Shown piece by piece: positions 8,310-16,654 of a stretch of DNA of 50,117 bases (within the stretch, counting starts at the first letter, position 1; each line of letters starts with the position of its first letter). The notes beneath the pieces were generated by a model. The model worked only from the letters and a program-made list of their open reading frames with translations. It had not been told where the DNA came from and searched no databases. The translations under genes were made by a program, and so were the position numbers. The stretch comes from Candidatus Wallbacteria bacterium (lineage in GTDB: Bacteria; Muiribacteriota; JAQTZZ01): NCBI GenBank assembly GCA_028687545.1, contig JAQTZZ010000010.1, positions 1 through 50,117 of the forward strand, given 5' to 3'.

Positions 8310-9677
8310 ATGAAAATCAAAGAAGTTATCCATTCCGAGGGCCGTACTGAACCGTTCGACATCCATAAAACCGAGAAAGTCCTCTGGGAAGTGATCAAGC
8401 AGATCAGGGGTTTCAACCGGGAAAAATTCGTGGCTGATGTGATGCCCTTTATTCAGAAGAGATACGATGCATTCCCGTATTCCAATATCACTACCCGCCA
8501 GATCAATGAAACCATCATCGACGCCCTGGAAGAGGGCGCACACGATGCCACGCTTGAAGCATACCTTGTTTTCACAGCTCAGAAATCCCTGGTGAAGAGC
8601 AAGCGGCTCCCTGCCTGGATCAACCTGGGTGTGCCATATCAGGTGATTTTTGACACTGCGGTGATCAGCGGCCTCAACAAATGCCTGACCCTCAAGCAGC
8701 TTGTCAAAATCGGCCAGGACAAAAAAAAAGTCGTCAAACTGATGCAGACCTACGAAAAATATTACAAGATGCAACTTTCCATGGCAGCTCTCAAGGTCAA
8801 GGAAAAGATCAACGAGGGTGCACGGGTGATCATTGTGGCAGGTCCGTCTTCCTCCAATAAGACTTCAACCACACTCTGGATCACAAGGCTTTTAAAAGAA
8901 GAGCACAACCTGGACCTGAATCTGTATCCATTGCATGTGGACGATTACTTCAAGAACAAGAATGAATTTCCGATCGACAAATACGGCGACCCTGACTATG
9001 AATCACCGGAAGCCCTGAAAATATCCCTGATCGACCAGCACATCAGGCAGCTGATCGATGGCGAGGAGATCGATAAACCGATTTATGACTTTAAGACATC
9101 CACTCAGACCGGTTCGGAAAAAGTCAGCATCAGCAGCGATTCAATTGTACTGATCGACTGTCTGCATGGACTGACCCCGGAAATCACAGCTTCCACTCCT
9201 GAAGAGAAAAAAATCAAAGTCTATATCGAATGCATGCCAATCCTGCTCTATGACGACAAATACAAAAATCCACGGGAATTCCGCAATCTTTTCACCCGCT
9301 GGACTGACTGGCGCATCATGCGCCGCTCAGTGCGCGACGACCAATCCAGAGGCACAAACCCGTATCAGACTTTTGGTCACTGGCATTATGTCCGGAAATG
9401 GGAGCTGCGTTCACTGATCCCGTACCTGATCGATGTCGACATCACGATCAACAGTTATAATCCGGCTGAAATCTATTTTTTCAGGGCATACCTGTTCGAC
9501 AAAATGGAATCCATCATCAGCGGGCTGAAAAAAGAAAATCGCATGGACGGTTACCAGCGCGCAGTTCGGGTGAGACGGATGCTTGAAGATATCCCACCCT
9601 GTGCCGACCGCTCTCTCATCCCGCTCGACAGTCCGATGCTGGAATTCATTGATCCAAATTCACAGAAAATCATTTAA
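8310..9677 (+). CDS. ATP-cone domain fused to uridine kinase/phosphoribulokinase-like P-loop kinase
   Basis: 455 aa. Residues 1-95 are an ATP-cone (VIHSEGRTEPFDIHKTEKVL ...), the nucleotide-sensing domain of ribonucleotide reductases and NrdR. Residues about 170-420 are a uridine kinase-like P-loop kinase. It has a Walker A VIIVAGPSSSNKTS, a substrate-side VDDYFKN, a Walker B-like SIVLIDCLHGL, the lid segment MRRSVRDDQSRG and a final ADxxxNS-like IDVDITINSYNPAEIYF. The usual Gly before Lys in Walker A is Asn here (SNKT rather than SGKT). AGAGG precedes the ATG, with an extended -10 promoter upstream. Likely a nucleoside or related small-molecule kinase under ATP/dATP control, but the substrate is not readable. 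The ATP-cone plus small-molecule kinase layout also occurs in archaeal 2-phosphoglycerate kinases, to my recollection. Confidence 0.8.
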   Translation: MKIKEVIHSEGRTEPFDIHKTEKVLWEVIKQIRGFNREKFVADVMPFIQKRYDAFPYSNITTRQINETIIDALEEGAHDATLEAYLVFTAQKSLVKSKRLPAWINLGVPYQVIFDTAVISGLNKCLTLKQLVKIGQDKKKVVKLMQTYEKYYKMQLSMAALKVKEKINEGARVIIVAGPSSSNKTSTTLWITRLLKEEHNLDLNLYPLHVDDYFKNKNEFPIDKYGDPDYESPEALKISLIDQHIRQLIDGEEIDKPIYDFKTSTQTGSEKVSISSDSIVLIDCLHGLTPEITASTPEEKKIKVYIECMPILLYDDKYKNPREFRNLFTRWTDWRIMRRSVRDDQSRGTNPYQTFGHWHYVRKWELRSLIPYLIDVDITINSYNPAEIYFFRAYLFDKMESIISGLKKENRMDGYQRAVRVRRMLEDIPPCADRSLIPLDSPMLEFIDPNSQKII

Positions 9678-9704
9678 ACGGAGGCTATCCTGAAAAAGAA
9701 AAAG

Positions 9705-11102
9705 GTGCTGATAATCGGCGCCGGAGAAGCTGGACGGATGGTGGCCGATGAGATCTTGAAGCTCCTCCGCAGTTATGAAATTCTCGGTTTCATCGATGAT
9801 GATGAGAAAAAGCTCGGCACATCCTATAAAAACGTCAAGGTACTCGGCACCCGTTTTCAGATATCAGAGCTCGCCAACCGGCTTGAAATAGACGAAATCC
9901 TGATCGCGATCCCGTCTGCCACAGCCACCACCATTCAAAGCCTGATCGATAAATGCGAAGCCTCCCGGGTCAGTTTCAAGATCGTGCCTGGTATCTCTGA
10001 AATCATTCAGGGAAAAGTCAGCCTCAAGCAGATCAGGGAGATACAGCCCGAAGACCTGCTGGGCCGGGAAAAAGTGTTGATCAAAGCCACTTCCTTACGC
10101 AAAAAATTCAAGGACAGCACCATCCTGATCACTGGAGCAGGCGGTTCGATCGGTTCTGAAATCACCAGGCAGCTTTCCCGCTGCAAGCCTGGAAATCTGG
10201 TACTGGTGGATCAGAGCGAATACAATCTTTACCACCTGGACCTGGACCTGAAAAGTCAGATTGCGGGAAAATATCAGCTGCATCTCACCAATATCCTTGA
10301 TCTTCCCAAACTGCAGAAGATTTTTCGGAGCAGCAAACCTGATTTTGTGTTCCATGCCGCAGCTTACAAACATGTTCCTCTGCTTGAACAGCAGGTGGAT
10401 GAAGCCGTAAAAACCAACATCTTCGGCACCAGGAACCTGGTCAATCTCTCCAGGGAACATGGTGCAAAAAGCTTTGTCTTCATTTCCACGGATAAAGCGG
10501 TACGGCCAAAAAGCGTGATGGGCATGACAAAGAAAGTGGCGGAAGCCCTGTGCCTTTCTGCCAGCGACGACCATACCTCCTTCAGAGCAGTGCGCTTCGG
10601 CAATGTGCTCCTGAGCCAGGGAAGCGTGGTGCCGCTCTTCAAAGAGCAGATCAGCCGGGGCGGTCCTGTGACTGTAACACATCCGGACATCATCCGTTAT
10701 TTCATGACTACCAGCGAAGCAGCCCAGCTGGTGATCCAGGCTTCCTGCATTGGACAAGGCGGGGATCTGTTCATTCTGGACATGGGCGAACCGGTCAGAA
10801 TCATGGATCTGGCAAGACAGATGATCATCATGTCAGGCTACATTCCGGACAAAGAGATAAAAATCAAGATCACAGGCCTCAGACCGGGTGAAAAGCTGAT
10901 GGAAGAGCTTCTGACCAAGGAAGAGAATCTGACCACCACTAAAAACCAGAAAATTTTCATTTCAAATCCTAAAATATTTAAAAGTATTGAACTGACGTCC
11001 CTTCTCCAGAGCCTGGAAAAAGAAATCGACTGTCAGGACGGGCGGCTCAAGGATAAGCTGGAGGAATTCTGTGAAAAAGAAGGGACCTGTGAGCTGAAAT
11101 GA
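9705..11102 (+). CDS. CapD/WbpM-family nucleotide-sugar 4,6-dehydratase, soluble form
   Basis: About 465 aa. Residues 1-115 are a first Rossmann fold (VLIIGAGEAGRMVADEIL). Residues about 140-440 are the catalytic SDR domain: NAD-binding TGAGGSIGSE, STDKAVRP and the MGMTKKVAE segment that replaces YxxxK in this family. These enzymes make 4-keto-6-deoxy UDP-sugars for surface polysaccharide. The four N-terminal TM helices of WbpM/PglF are missing. GTG at 9705 has no ribosome site at normal spacing, but GGAGG at 9680-9684 sits 5 nt before an in-frame CTG at 9690, which would add KKKK. CTG may be the true start. The next gene overlaps by 4 nt (ATGA). Confidence 0.88.
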   Translation: MLIIGAGEAGRMVADEILKLLRSYEILGFIDDDEKKLGTSYKNVKVLGTRFQISELANRLEIDEILIAIPSATATTIQSLIDKCEASRVSFKIVPGISEIIQGKVSLKQIREIQPEDLLGREKVLIKATSLRKKFKDSTILITGAGGSIGSEITRQLSRCKPGNLVLVDQSEYNLYHLDLDLKSQIAGKYQLHLTNILDLPKLQKIFRSSKPDFVFHAAAYKHVPLLEQQVDEAVKTNIFGTRNLVNLSREHGAKSFVFISTDKAVRPKSVMGMTKKVAEALCLSASDDHTSFRAVRFGNVLLSQGSVVPLFKEQISRGGPVTVTHPDIIRYFMTTSEAAQLVIQASCIGQGGDLFILDMGEPVRIMDLARQMIIMSGYIPDKEIKIKITGLRPGEKLMEELLTKEENLTTTKNQKIFISNPKIFKSIELTSLLQSLEKEIDCQDGRLKDKLEEFCEKEGTCELK

Positions 11103-12433
11103 ACCGTCGCGAGATCCTGGTTTCCCTGCTTTTTGACATTCTGCTGACGCAGGTTGCCGTACTCTATAGTTTCTATCTTAGATTCGGCTACGAAATCCCG
11201 CCGCATGAATTTGCGAATTATCTGGATATTTTGCCATTCTTCATCCTGGTGACGCCTTTGATTTTTTACTTTTTCGGGATTTATCAGATAAATTACCGCT
11301 ACGCAGGAATTTCAAATTTTCTGACCATCCCGCTCGCTAATTTCATTGCATTGCTGGTTCTGACTTCCGTAGTTTTTTTCAGCCGCTCGCTGGGTTTTTC
11401 AAGAATCATCCTGGTCTTTTTTTACCTGCTGGGTTCCTTTTTTTTCATGTGCTGGAGAATGATTCTTTTGACTCTCGCCATGATCAACTGGCAGAACAAG
11501 GTCCTGCTGAGAAGAGTGATGCTGATCTCCTATTCCGCTGAAAACAGAAATCTGATGGATTTTCTGCAGAAACACCCTGAATATGGATACCTGCCTGTTC
11601 TGAAATGGCCGGACTGCAACCATTCCGTCCGTCTGATCGGCGAGGAAGTGCTTACCCTGATCAACACTTATCAGATCGACGAAGTCTTTCTTGATACTGA
11701 GGGTTTGAGCGAAGATGAAATCCTCAAAAACACATCGAATCTGACGGAACTGGGAATCACTCTGAAACTGCTGCCCGGATTGTTCGATTTTTACAAAGCT
11801 AATTTCGAAATCACAGAAGTCGGCGGATACCTGCTCCTGACCACCAGGAAAAATCCCGGGACCTGGCATCTGGTATTCAAAGACTTGCTCGATTATCTGG
11901 TCGCCATCCTGGTACTGATTTTCTGCTCCCCGATCCTGGCTGTGATCGCTGCCTTGATCAAATTCAGTTCACCTGAAGGGAACATCCTGTACCTTCAGCG
12001 CAGAACCGGTAAAGGCGGCAAGATTTTCAGCATGTACAAGTTCCGCACCATGCGTCCTGAGGCAGACAAAACCGGACCACTGCTCACGGCTAAAAACGAT
12101 TCCAGGATTTATCCATTCGGACGTTTTCTCAGAAAATGGTCCCTGGACGAGCTGCCCCAGCTGATCAATGTCATCAAGGGTGACATGAGCCTGGTCGGAC
12201 CAAGGCCGGAAGTCCCTGAAATCACTGCAGATTATCTGCCCTGGCAGAAGCGGGTGTTCCAGACCAAGCCCGGGATCACAGGATTATCCCAGATCAGCGG
12301 CAGGGCGGACCTCTCAATTATCGAGAAATTGAAACTGGACCTCTTCTATATCGAGAATTATAACCTGATGCTGGACCTGAAAATCATTTTGAAAACCATC
12401 CTGGTAGTGCTGCGGCGCGAAGGTGCATATTAG
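11099..12433 (+). CDS. Polyprenyl glycosylphosphotransferase (WbaP/WcaJ-type), initiating sugar transferase
   Basis: 444 aa. It has four N-terminal TM helices (residues 5-125), a cytosolic Rossmann-like middle domain, a fifth hydrophobic helix (DYLVAILVLIFCSPILAVIA) and the bacterial sugar-transferase domain with YKFRTM, KWSLDELPQLINVIKGDMSL and VGPRPEV. It ends GLSQISGRADLS plus a tail. Such enzymes transfer a sugar-1-phosphate from a UDP-sugar to undecaprenyl phosphate to start surface glycan synthesis. It overlaps the dehydratase gene by ATGA, so the two are co-translated: the dehydratase probably makes the modified sugar that this enzyme loads. No other glycosyltransferases are visible nearby, so the rest of the pathway must be elsewhere. 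Confidence 0.9.
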   Translation: MNRREILVSLLFDILLTQVAVLYSFYLRFGYEIPPHEFANYLDILPFFILVTPLIFYFFGIYQINYRYAGISNFLTIPLANFIALLVLTSVVFFSRSLGFSRIILVFFYLLGSFFFMCWRMILLTLAMINWQNKVLLRRVMLISYSAENRNLMDFLQKHPEYGYLPVLKWPDCNHSVRLIGEEVLTLINTYQIDEVFLDTEGLSEDEILKNTSNLTELGITLKLLPGLFDFYKANFEITEVGGYLLLTTRKNPGTWHLVFKDLLDYLVAILVLIFCSPILAVIAALIKFSSPEGNILYLQRRTGKGGKIFSMYKFRTMRPEADKTGPLLTAKNDSRIYPFGRFLRKWSLDELPQLINVIKGDMSLVGPRPEVPEITADYLPWQKRVFQTKPGITGLSQISGRADLSIIEKLKLDLFYIENYNLMLDLKIILKTILVVLRREGAY

Positions 12434-12435
12434 TT

Positions 12436-12555
12436 GCTGTTAAAAACCCGAACCTACTTGGTGAGGATTTTGCTACAGCAACTTATCCAGCACAGCTGGA
12501 TTAGAGCTGTTAATTCCGAACCACTTGGTGAGGGTTTTGCTACAGCAACTTATCC
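12436..12555. repeat. Two direct ~50-bp repeat units, each hairpin-forming
   Basis: Unit 1 (12436-12488) and unit 2 (12506-12555) both begin GCTGTTAA and share ACTTGGTGAGG, TTTTGCTACAGCAACTTATCC. Within a unit, GTTGCTGT near the start pairs with ACAGCAAC near the end, so each can fold. A TTG-started frame runs through them but its protein just reflects the repeat. They lie between the sugar-transferase stop and the CBM48-phosphatase gene. The rest of this 257-nt gap holds GCAGCGACGAGCTTAGCGAG, reminiscent of the larger palindromic repeat family. Confidence 0.7.
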
Positions 12556-12690
12556 CCGAAGCAGCGACGAGCTTAGCGAGGAGATGCGGAGTGGGATTAG
12601 AAGTTTGTCTCCGTTTCTGTTTGACAAATCTGCTTTTCAGCATAACATTAAAGTAGGACTAGAGTATGGAATTTATTAGGAGGGCTTAAG

Positions 12691-13872
12691 ATGCCTAAAA
12701 TTTCCATGCTTTTTCTGCTTTGCGCCTTCTTGACCGCCACTTTTGCCAGAGACATTGATGTTTATTTCCATTTCAAGGCACCACAAGCCAAGACAATTTG
12801 CATAGCCATGGAATGCATGGACTGGGAACAGGACGCCAACCCTATGCAAAAAGGACCTGACGGAGTTTTCACGCTGAAAATGGAAATCAATCCTGGCGAA
12901 TATCCCTACATGTATGTAGTGGATGGTAAATACTGGGTCCAGGACCCTGAAGCACAGTCAATCAGGATTGAAAATACCCCGGCCTCGCTTCTGATCGTCG
13001 GCACAGAAGCTGAACGTGCCGCTGAGCGCGCTGTCCAGGCCGGGAACGCGGACCAGGCTCTCCAGGCTGCCCAGGATCTTAGGGGTTATGATGAGCTTTC
13101 CCAATTCCAGGCTCCGGCCAATTTCTGCTTCGGTATACTGGGAGACTGCCGCGACGGGGAAGGTATTTACAAGGCGCTGCTTTCCAAAATCAAGGAATTC
13201 AAGGGTGTGATGGTAGCCAATAATGGAGACATGGTGAGTGGCCCGACAGTCTACAATGAATGGCTCACCTTCATCCAGGACACCAAGAATGCCGACATTC
13301 CCTTTGTGGCAGCGCTAGGCAATCACGACACCAAGAAAGCCGCAGACACAGTGTGGGATTCCAAGCTGTTCAAGATTCCTCAGAAGGATTTTTATTATTC
13401 CCTGAACTTTGGTAACTGCGCTTTTTTCTTTCTCAACACAGAATACACGAAAGGCTCTTTCCCGATCAGTGGAGCCCAGATGGACTGGCTGAAATCCGAA
13501 CTTTCCAGCAGTACAGCCAAGAATAAATTCGTATTCGTGCACAGACCGCTGTATCCATTGAAAAGCCAGGGCCAGCATTACAACGACTCGCTCAACATCT
13601 ATCCTGCTGACCGCGACGCACTGCTCCAGTTGTTCAAGGACAATGGAGTCAAATACATCTTCTGCGGACACGAGCATTTCTACAACAGGCAGACTGTCGA
13701 AGGCGTGGAGAACGTGATTGTCGGCGGAGCAGGCGCTCCGTTGTATACCTCTGCCGCTAAAGGCGGATATTATCACTTCGTGCTGGTGACTGTGAAAAAC
13801 GGCACAGTGAAGTGTGAAGTCTATAAATATGACTCTACCGCCGGAACTTACCAGATCTCGGATACATTTTAA
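12691..13872 (+). CDS. Secreted CBM48/glycogen-binding-like domain fused to calcineurin-like metallophosphatase
   Basis: 393 aa. AGGAGGG lies 6 nt before the ATG and a signal peptide follows (MLFLLCAFLTATFA). Residues 20-100 form a CBM48/AMPK-beta-like Ig module (DVYFHFKAPQAKTICIAMEC, PGEYPYMYVVDGKYWVQDPE). Residues about 140-380 are a metallophosphoesterase with the complete metal-binding motif set: GDCRDG, NNGDMV, GNHDT, VHRPLY and GHEHFY. It should act outside the cytoplasmic membrane on a phosphate ester, possibly while bound to a glycan. The binding domain resembles those in the operon at 14074-22194, suggesting a related role. No partner gene overlaps it. Confidence 0.88.
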   Translation: MPKISMLFLLCAFLTATFARDIDVYFHFKAPQAKTICIAMECMDWEQDANPMQKGPDGVFTLKMEINPGEYPYMYVVDGKYWVQDPEAQSIRIENTPASLLIVGTEAERAAERAVQAGNADQALQAAQDLRGYDELSQFQAPANFCFGILGDCRDGEGIYKALLSKIKEFKGVMVANNGDMVSGPTVYNEWLTFIQDTKNADIPFVAALGNHDTKKAADTVWDSKLFKIPQKDFYYSLNFGNCAFFFLNTEYTKGSFPISGAQMDWLKSELSSSTAKNKFVFVHRPLYPLKSQGQHYNDSLNIYPADRDALLQLFKDNGVKYIFCGHEHFYNRQTVEGVENVIVGGAGAPLYTSAAKGGYYHFVLVTVKNGTVKCEVYKYDSTAGTYQISDTF

Positions 13873-13953
13873 GATTAGGGCGACGCAGAAGATTTAAATC
13901 CTGCTACACTGGTCCAACCCGGATTCAGCATGAGTTTTTAAACAGAATTCCAT

Positions 13954-14075
13954 AAGGCTGTTCAAAAGCGGTTGAATGCAAGAAGCGCGAAGCCTGAGGA
14001 ACGGAGTGTACTTAGAGGTACATGAAGTGACGAAGGCTGAGTGCGACGCAGCAGACGCCGCTTTTCAACAGCCTT
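13954..14075. repeat. Dispersed ~120-bp imperfect palindromic repeat, copy B
   Basis: AAGGCTGTTCAAAAGCGG and CCGCTTTTCAACAGCCTT are inverted arms. The interior ATGCAAGAAGCGCGAAGCC, GAGGAACGGAG, GTACTTAGAGGTAC and CTGAGTGCGACGCAGCAGA aligns with the copy at 1831-1952. It lies between convergent genes, and its last 2 bases overlap the stop codon of the minus-strand gene, so it may act as a bidirectional terminator. Confidence 0.8.
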
Positions 14076-15045
14076 AGAATAATACTTCGAAGCCCATGAA
14101 GTGCTGGCTCACATCAGTATCATAATCACCCATGAATGCATATTCAAGGTTGAAATTCTCCGTGATTCTCATTCCCATGCCGAGGTTCAGGTTTCCGTTC
14201 TTGCTGCCAAACCGCAAAGTCAGATCCCTGTCCAGAAAAGTTTTTTCAACTCCGATCCTGAATTCCGTATTGTCCTGGCTGACATTGTCCAGAGATTTGG
14301 CATCGATCAGGTTGTACCCGTCAGCTGCGACAATGGTGGTGGGATCGACGTGGAAGGCGAATCCGAGGCTTGCGATCGTCGGTACATCGAATGAACTGTC
14401 GCGGAACAGGTTGTCCAGAGTCATGCCGATGGAGAGAAAATCGCTGTAGCAGTAAATGCCGCCAGCGCTGAGAGCGCCTTCATTGAAGGTACTGACCTGA
14501 TTGTTTTGCATGTAATTATCGTAAGTTGACCAGCGGACCTTGATCCCGCCGGCAAGTTTGGAATTCTTGCGCCAGAAAACAGAGTCAAAAGCCTTGGCTG
14601 CAGCGAACACCAGGTTGGTATTTTTATAGGCATCCACTCCGTTTTCAGAAATAATGCCGAAACCATAGTTGTAATTGACCCTGCGATCACTCTTGGGTGG
14701 CTGCAGCCTGTTTTCCAGATAGTCGCCGATCGTGAAAGTGACATCCTCGTCATCTTCATAACTCTGTCCAGTGAACGCCATTGAGTCATAACTCAGTTCA
14801 TTGCGCAGATTGGCCTTCAGCATCACTTCACCATAACGGCGGCCGCTGGGTATCTTGGCGAGGCCGGCAGGATTCCAGAACACCCCTGAAGCATCGTCGG
14901 AGACTGCAATGAAAGCCTCCCCCATGCCGATGGCGCGGCAGGAAGCCTCACCCAGGCCAGTGTACCGTACCTGCTGGTAGACCAGCGCCTGCGCGTTGGA
15001 GATCGTAAATAATATGAGCAACACCAACAGTCCGGATTTATTCAT
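14074..15045 (-). CDS. PorV/UPF0164-like outer-membrane barrel, last gene of the envelope operon
   Basis: 323 aa. GAGGAGG lies just before the ATG and a signal peptide follows (LLVLLILFTISNAQAL). The diagnostic start SCRAIGMGEAFIAVSDD, then GVFWNPAGLAKI, marks the PorV/UPF0164/FadL-like barrels. Alternating strands run to the terminal FMGFEVLF with a C-terminal Phe. It overlaps the upstream lipoprotein gene (ATGA). It is a paralogue in kind, though not closely in sequence, of the barrel at 3395-4204. Within the operon it may be the membrane pore or shuttle for the secreted FlgD-like protein encoded first; this is inferred from T9SS PorV. Confidence 0.85.
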   Translation of the reverse strand: MNKSGLLVLLILFTISNAQALVYQQVRYTGLGEASCRAIGMGEAFIAVSDDASGVFWNPAGLAKIPSGRRYGEVMLKANLRNELSYDSMAFTGQSYEDDEDVTFTIGDYLENRLQPPKSDRRVNYNYGFGIISENGVDAYKNTNLVFAAAKAFDSVFWRKNSKLAGGIKVRWSTYDNYMQNNQVSTFNEGALSAGGIYCYSDFLSIGMTLDNLFRDSSFDVPTIASLGFAFHVDPTTIVAADGYNLIDAKSLDNVSQDNTEFRIGVEKTFLDRDLTLRFGSKNGNLNLGMGMRITENFNLEYAFMGDYDTDVSQHFMGFEVLF

Positions 15046-16238
15046 TTTTCCTCCTCATAGATGCCATGCGATTCGCCCCCTGGGTTGTAGCATTTAACTT
15101 TCAGCTTCTTAGTATCCTCGCCGAAAACATCATAGCGGCCGCCGGCAGGACACTTCGGAATGTCCTTGATGTACCCTCCCAGCAGCAGATCGTAGACTGT
15201 CACATTCGGGTCATCAGGGTTTTCCGCCCAGTATTTCTTCGCACTATCCAGCAGCTCTCGCATATTATTTCGGCAGATTTCTGAAAGTTGCTTAGTCCGG
15301 ATTGGGGGTATGACCACAGTTTCTTTCTGCGCAGATGGGATTTTCTGCTCGACCGCTGTTGGCAGCAGGACTTCACTCTGCGCAGTCTGGTGATACATCA
15401 TCGGGATCACTGCCAGCTTGTCGTCACTCTTGAAACCATTCGAGGTGAAGACGCGCAATTCTTTCTCCTGCTGTCCTTCCGAATTCTCTAATAAATCAAT
15501 CACGTTCGTATCGCCGGAGAAATTGGAACCTCCGCCAAAATTATTGGTACCCCTGACAGCTTTGACTTCCATGTTCATGAAGGCATTGGGATCAGTGTTG
15601 TTTTTATCGAACCCCATTACCAGCACCTGATAGCCCCAGTTCGGGAGTGGTTCGCCAAGGTCTTTTTTCAGCACCTTGGCTACGATCACAGATTCAGACA
15701 CAAAATAGAAATCAGGCACGATCAGCTCTTTTTTAATAAGCATGTCTTTAAGTTCCAGATGCTCGGTTTTTTCCTCGATATAGCTCTTCATTTCCCAGCC
15801 TTCCAATGGGGAAACCAGGATCACCTTTTCCCAGGCGGAATCAGGTTTGAAAGTCACGTTTCTGCCTGGTAGAGCCTCTTTATAACCCAGTCTTTCAAGG
15901 CGATTGGTGTCTATGTAGATGTCGATCAGCTGATGATTCCAGCCTGAAGCCTCTGTCGGCAGACCCTGCTTATTGAGCCTGCCGCGGAATTCCATCCTGA
16001 AATAGATCTCCATCCCGGCATCTATCACTTGAAATCTTATCAGATCAAAGGTACCGCGTTCGTATAGATTTTCATCTCTGGGATAGGTGTACGTGCCTGG
16101 TCCATGATCATCAAATGTCTTATCCTGCCATTCAAAGCAGGTCTTTTTCTCAGATCTGCCGACCAGCGGCGGCATTTTAGGCTGCTGACAGCCTGCAATC
16201 AGCATTGTTGCACACAACAGCAGCAGCAGCTTTCTCAT
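15042..16238 (-). CDS. Lipoprotein with glucodextranase C-terminal-like module and pseudopilin-like tail
   Basis: 398 aa. The ATG at 16238 follows AGGAGG by 8 nt; a TTG three bases earlier is also possible. The lipobox is LIAGC. Residues about 38-240 match the C-terminal binding module of glucodextranase (PF09985-like): KTFDDHGPGTYTYPRDE, then ERGTFDLIRFQV, and WNHQLIDIYIDT. A Pro/Ser-rich linker follows. The last 90 residues (RNNMRELLDSAKKYW, then KCPAGGRYDVFG) resemble the globular part of type II/IV pseudopilins without the membrane helix. No hydrolase catalytic domain is present, so it is a binding or anchoring lipoprotein. It overlaps both neighbours, by 1 nt (TGATG) upstream and 4 nt (ATGA) downstream. 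Confidence 0.75.
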   Translation of the reverse strand: MRKLLLLLCATMLIAGCQQPKMPPLVGRSEKKTCFEWQDKTFDDHGPGTYTYPRDENLYERGTFDLIRFQVIDAGMEIYFRMEFRGRLNKQGLPTEASGWNHQLIDIYIDTNRLERLGYKEALPGRNVTFKPDSAWEKVILVSPLEGWEMKSYIEEKTEHLELKDMLIKKELIVPDFYFVSESVIVAKVLKKDLGEPLPNWGYQVLVMGFDKNNTDPNAFMNMEVKAVRGTNNFGGGSNFSGDTNVIDLLENSEGQQEKELRVFTSNGFKSDDKLAVIPMMYHQTAQSEVLLPTAVEQKIPSAQKETVVIPPIRTKQLSEICRNNMRELLDSAKKYWAENPDDPNVTVYDLLLGGYIKDIPKCPAGGRYDVFGEDTKKLKVKCYNPGGESHGIYEEEK

Positions 16239-16648
16239 CAATATATCCTCCTGAAAACAACTTCCCCGGTCTCAGTTGTAGCCCAGGCGTTGAAAGATCC
16301 GGAAACGACCATTGCCGGAATAACGGGATTGTCAGTCCAGTCAGTGGATTGAACTGTAATCTCTACTGTCAGACCGCCAATCGGTACTTCCTTGTATGAA
16401 TTGTCGCTCTGGATCTTTTCGCAGGTCGGGTCCAGTCTCCAATCGTAACGTTTGGTATCACCGACAGCGAAATTCGGTTTGATGATGATCAGCTTGTACT
16501 GTCCGTCCAGAATACTGTTTGTATAAGGAAAAAATACCTTGGCATACCACATGGTTTCAGTTGGGGTAAGAGCATTATGATGAATGCATCCGCTGAACAG
16601 GAATGTCATAGTGAACATCAGTGCGATTAAAATTGTTCTTTTCATCAT
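16238..16648 (-). CDS. Small lipoprotein with CBM48-like C-terminal motif
   Basis: 136 aa. Signal peptide and lipobox LFSGC near residue 21 predict a lipoprotein. The body is beta-rich and near the end reads VVSGSFNAWAT, the start-strand signature of CBM48/AMPK-type glycogen-binding Ig modules (compare GSFNQWNP in the neighbour at 19141). The module would be truncated at about 20 residues after that motif, so either only part of the fold is present or the resemblance is local. It lies 6 nt after the SLH-barrel gene and is coupled (TGATG) to the next lipoprotein gene. Function unknown. Confidence 0.65.
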   Translation of the reverse strand: MMKRTILIALMFTMTFLFSGCIHHNALTPTETMWYAKVFFPYTNSILDGQYKLIIIKPNFAVGDTKRYDWRLDPTCEKIQSDNSYKEVPIGGLTVEITVQSTDWTDNPVIPAMVVSGSFNAWATTETGEVVFRRIY

Positions 16649-16654
16649 TCCGCC

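Noticed and set aside
10095-10757. 220-codon minus-strand frame
   Set aside because: It is the mirror of the conserved dehydratase, with His/Cys-rich composition typical of antisense frames.
12434-12679. TTG-started 81-codon frame
   Set aside because: The protein simply follows the two DNA repeats and there is no ribosome site.
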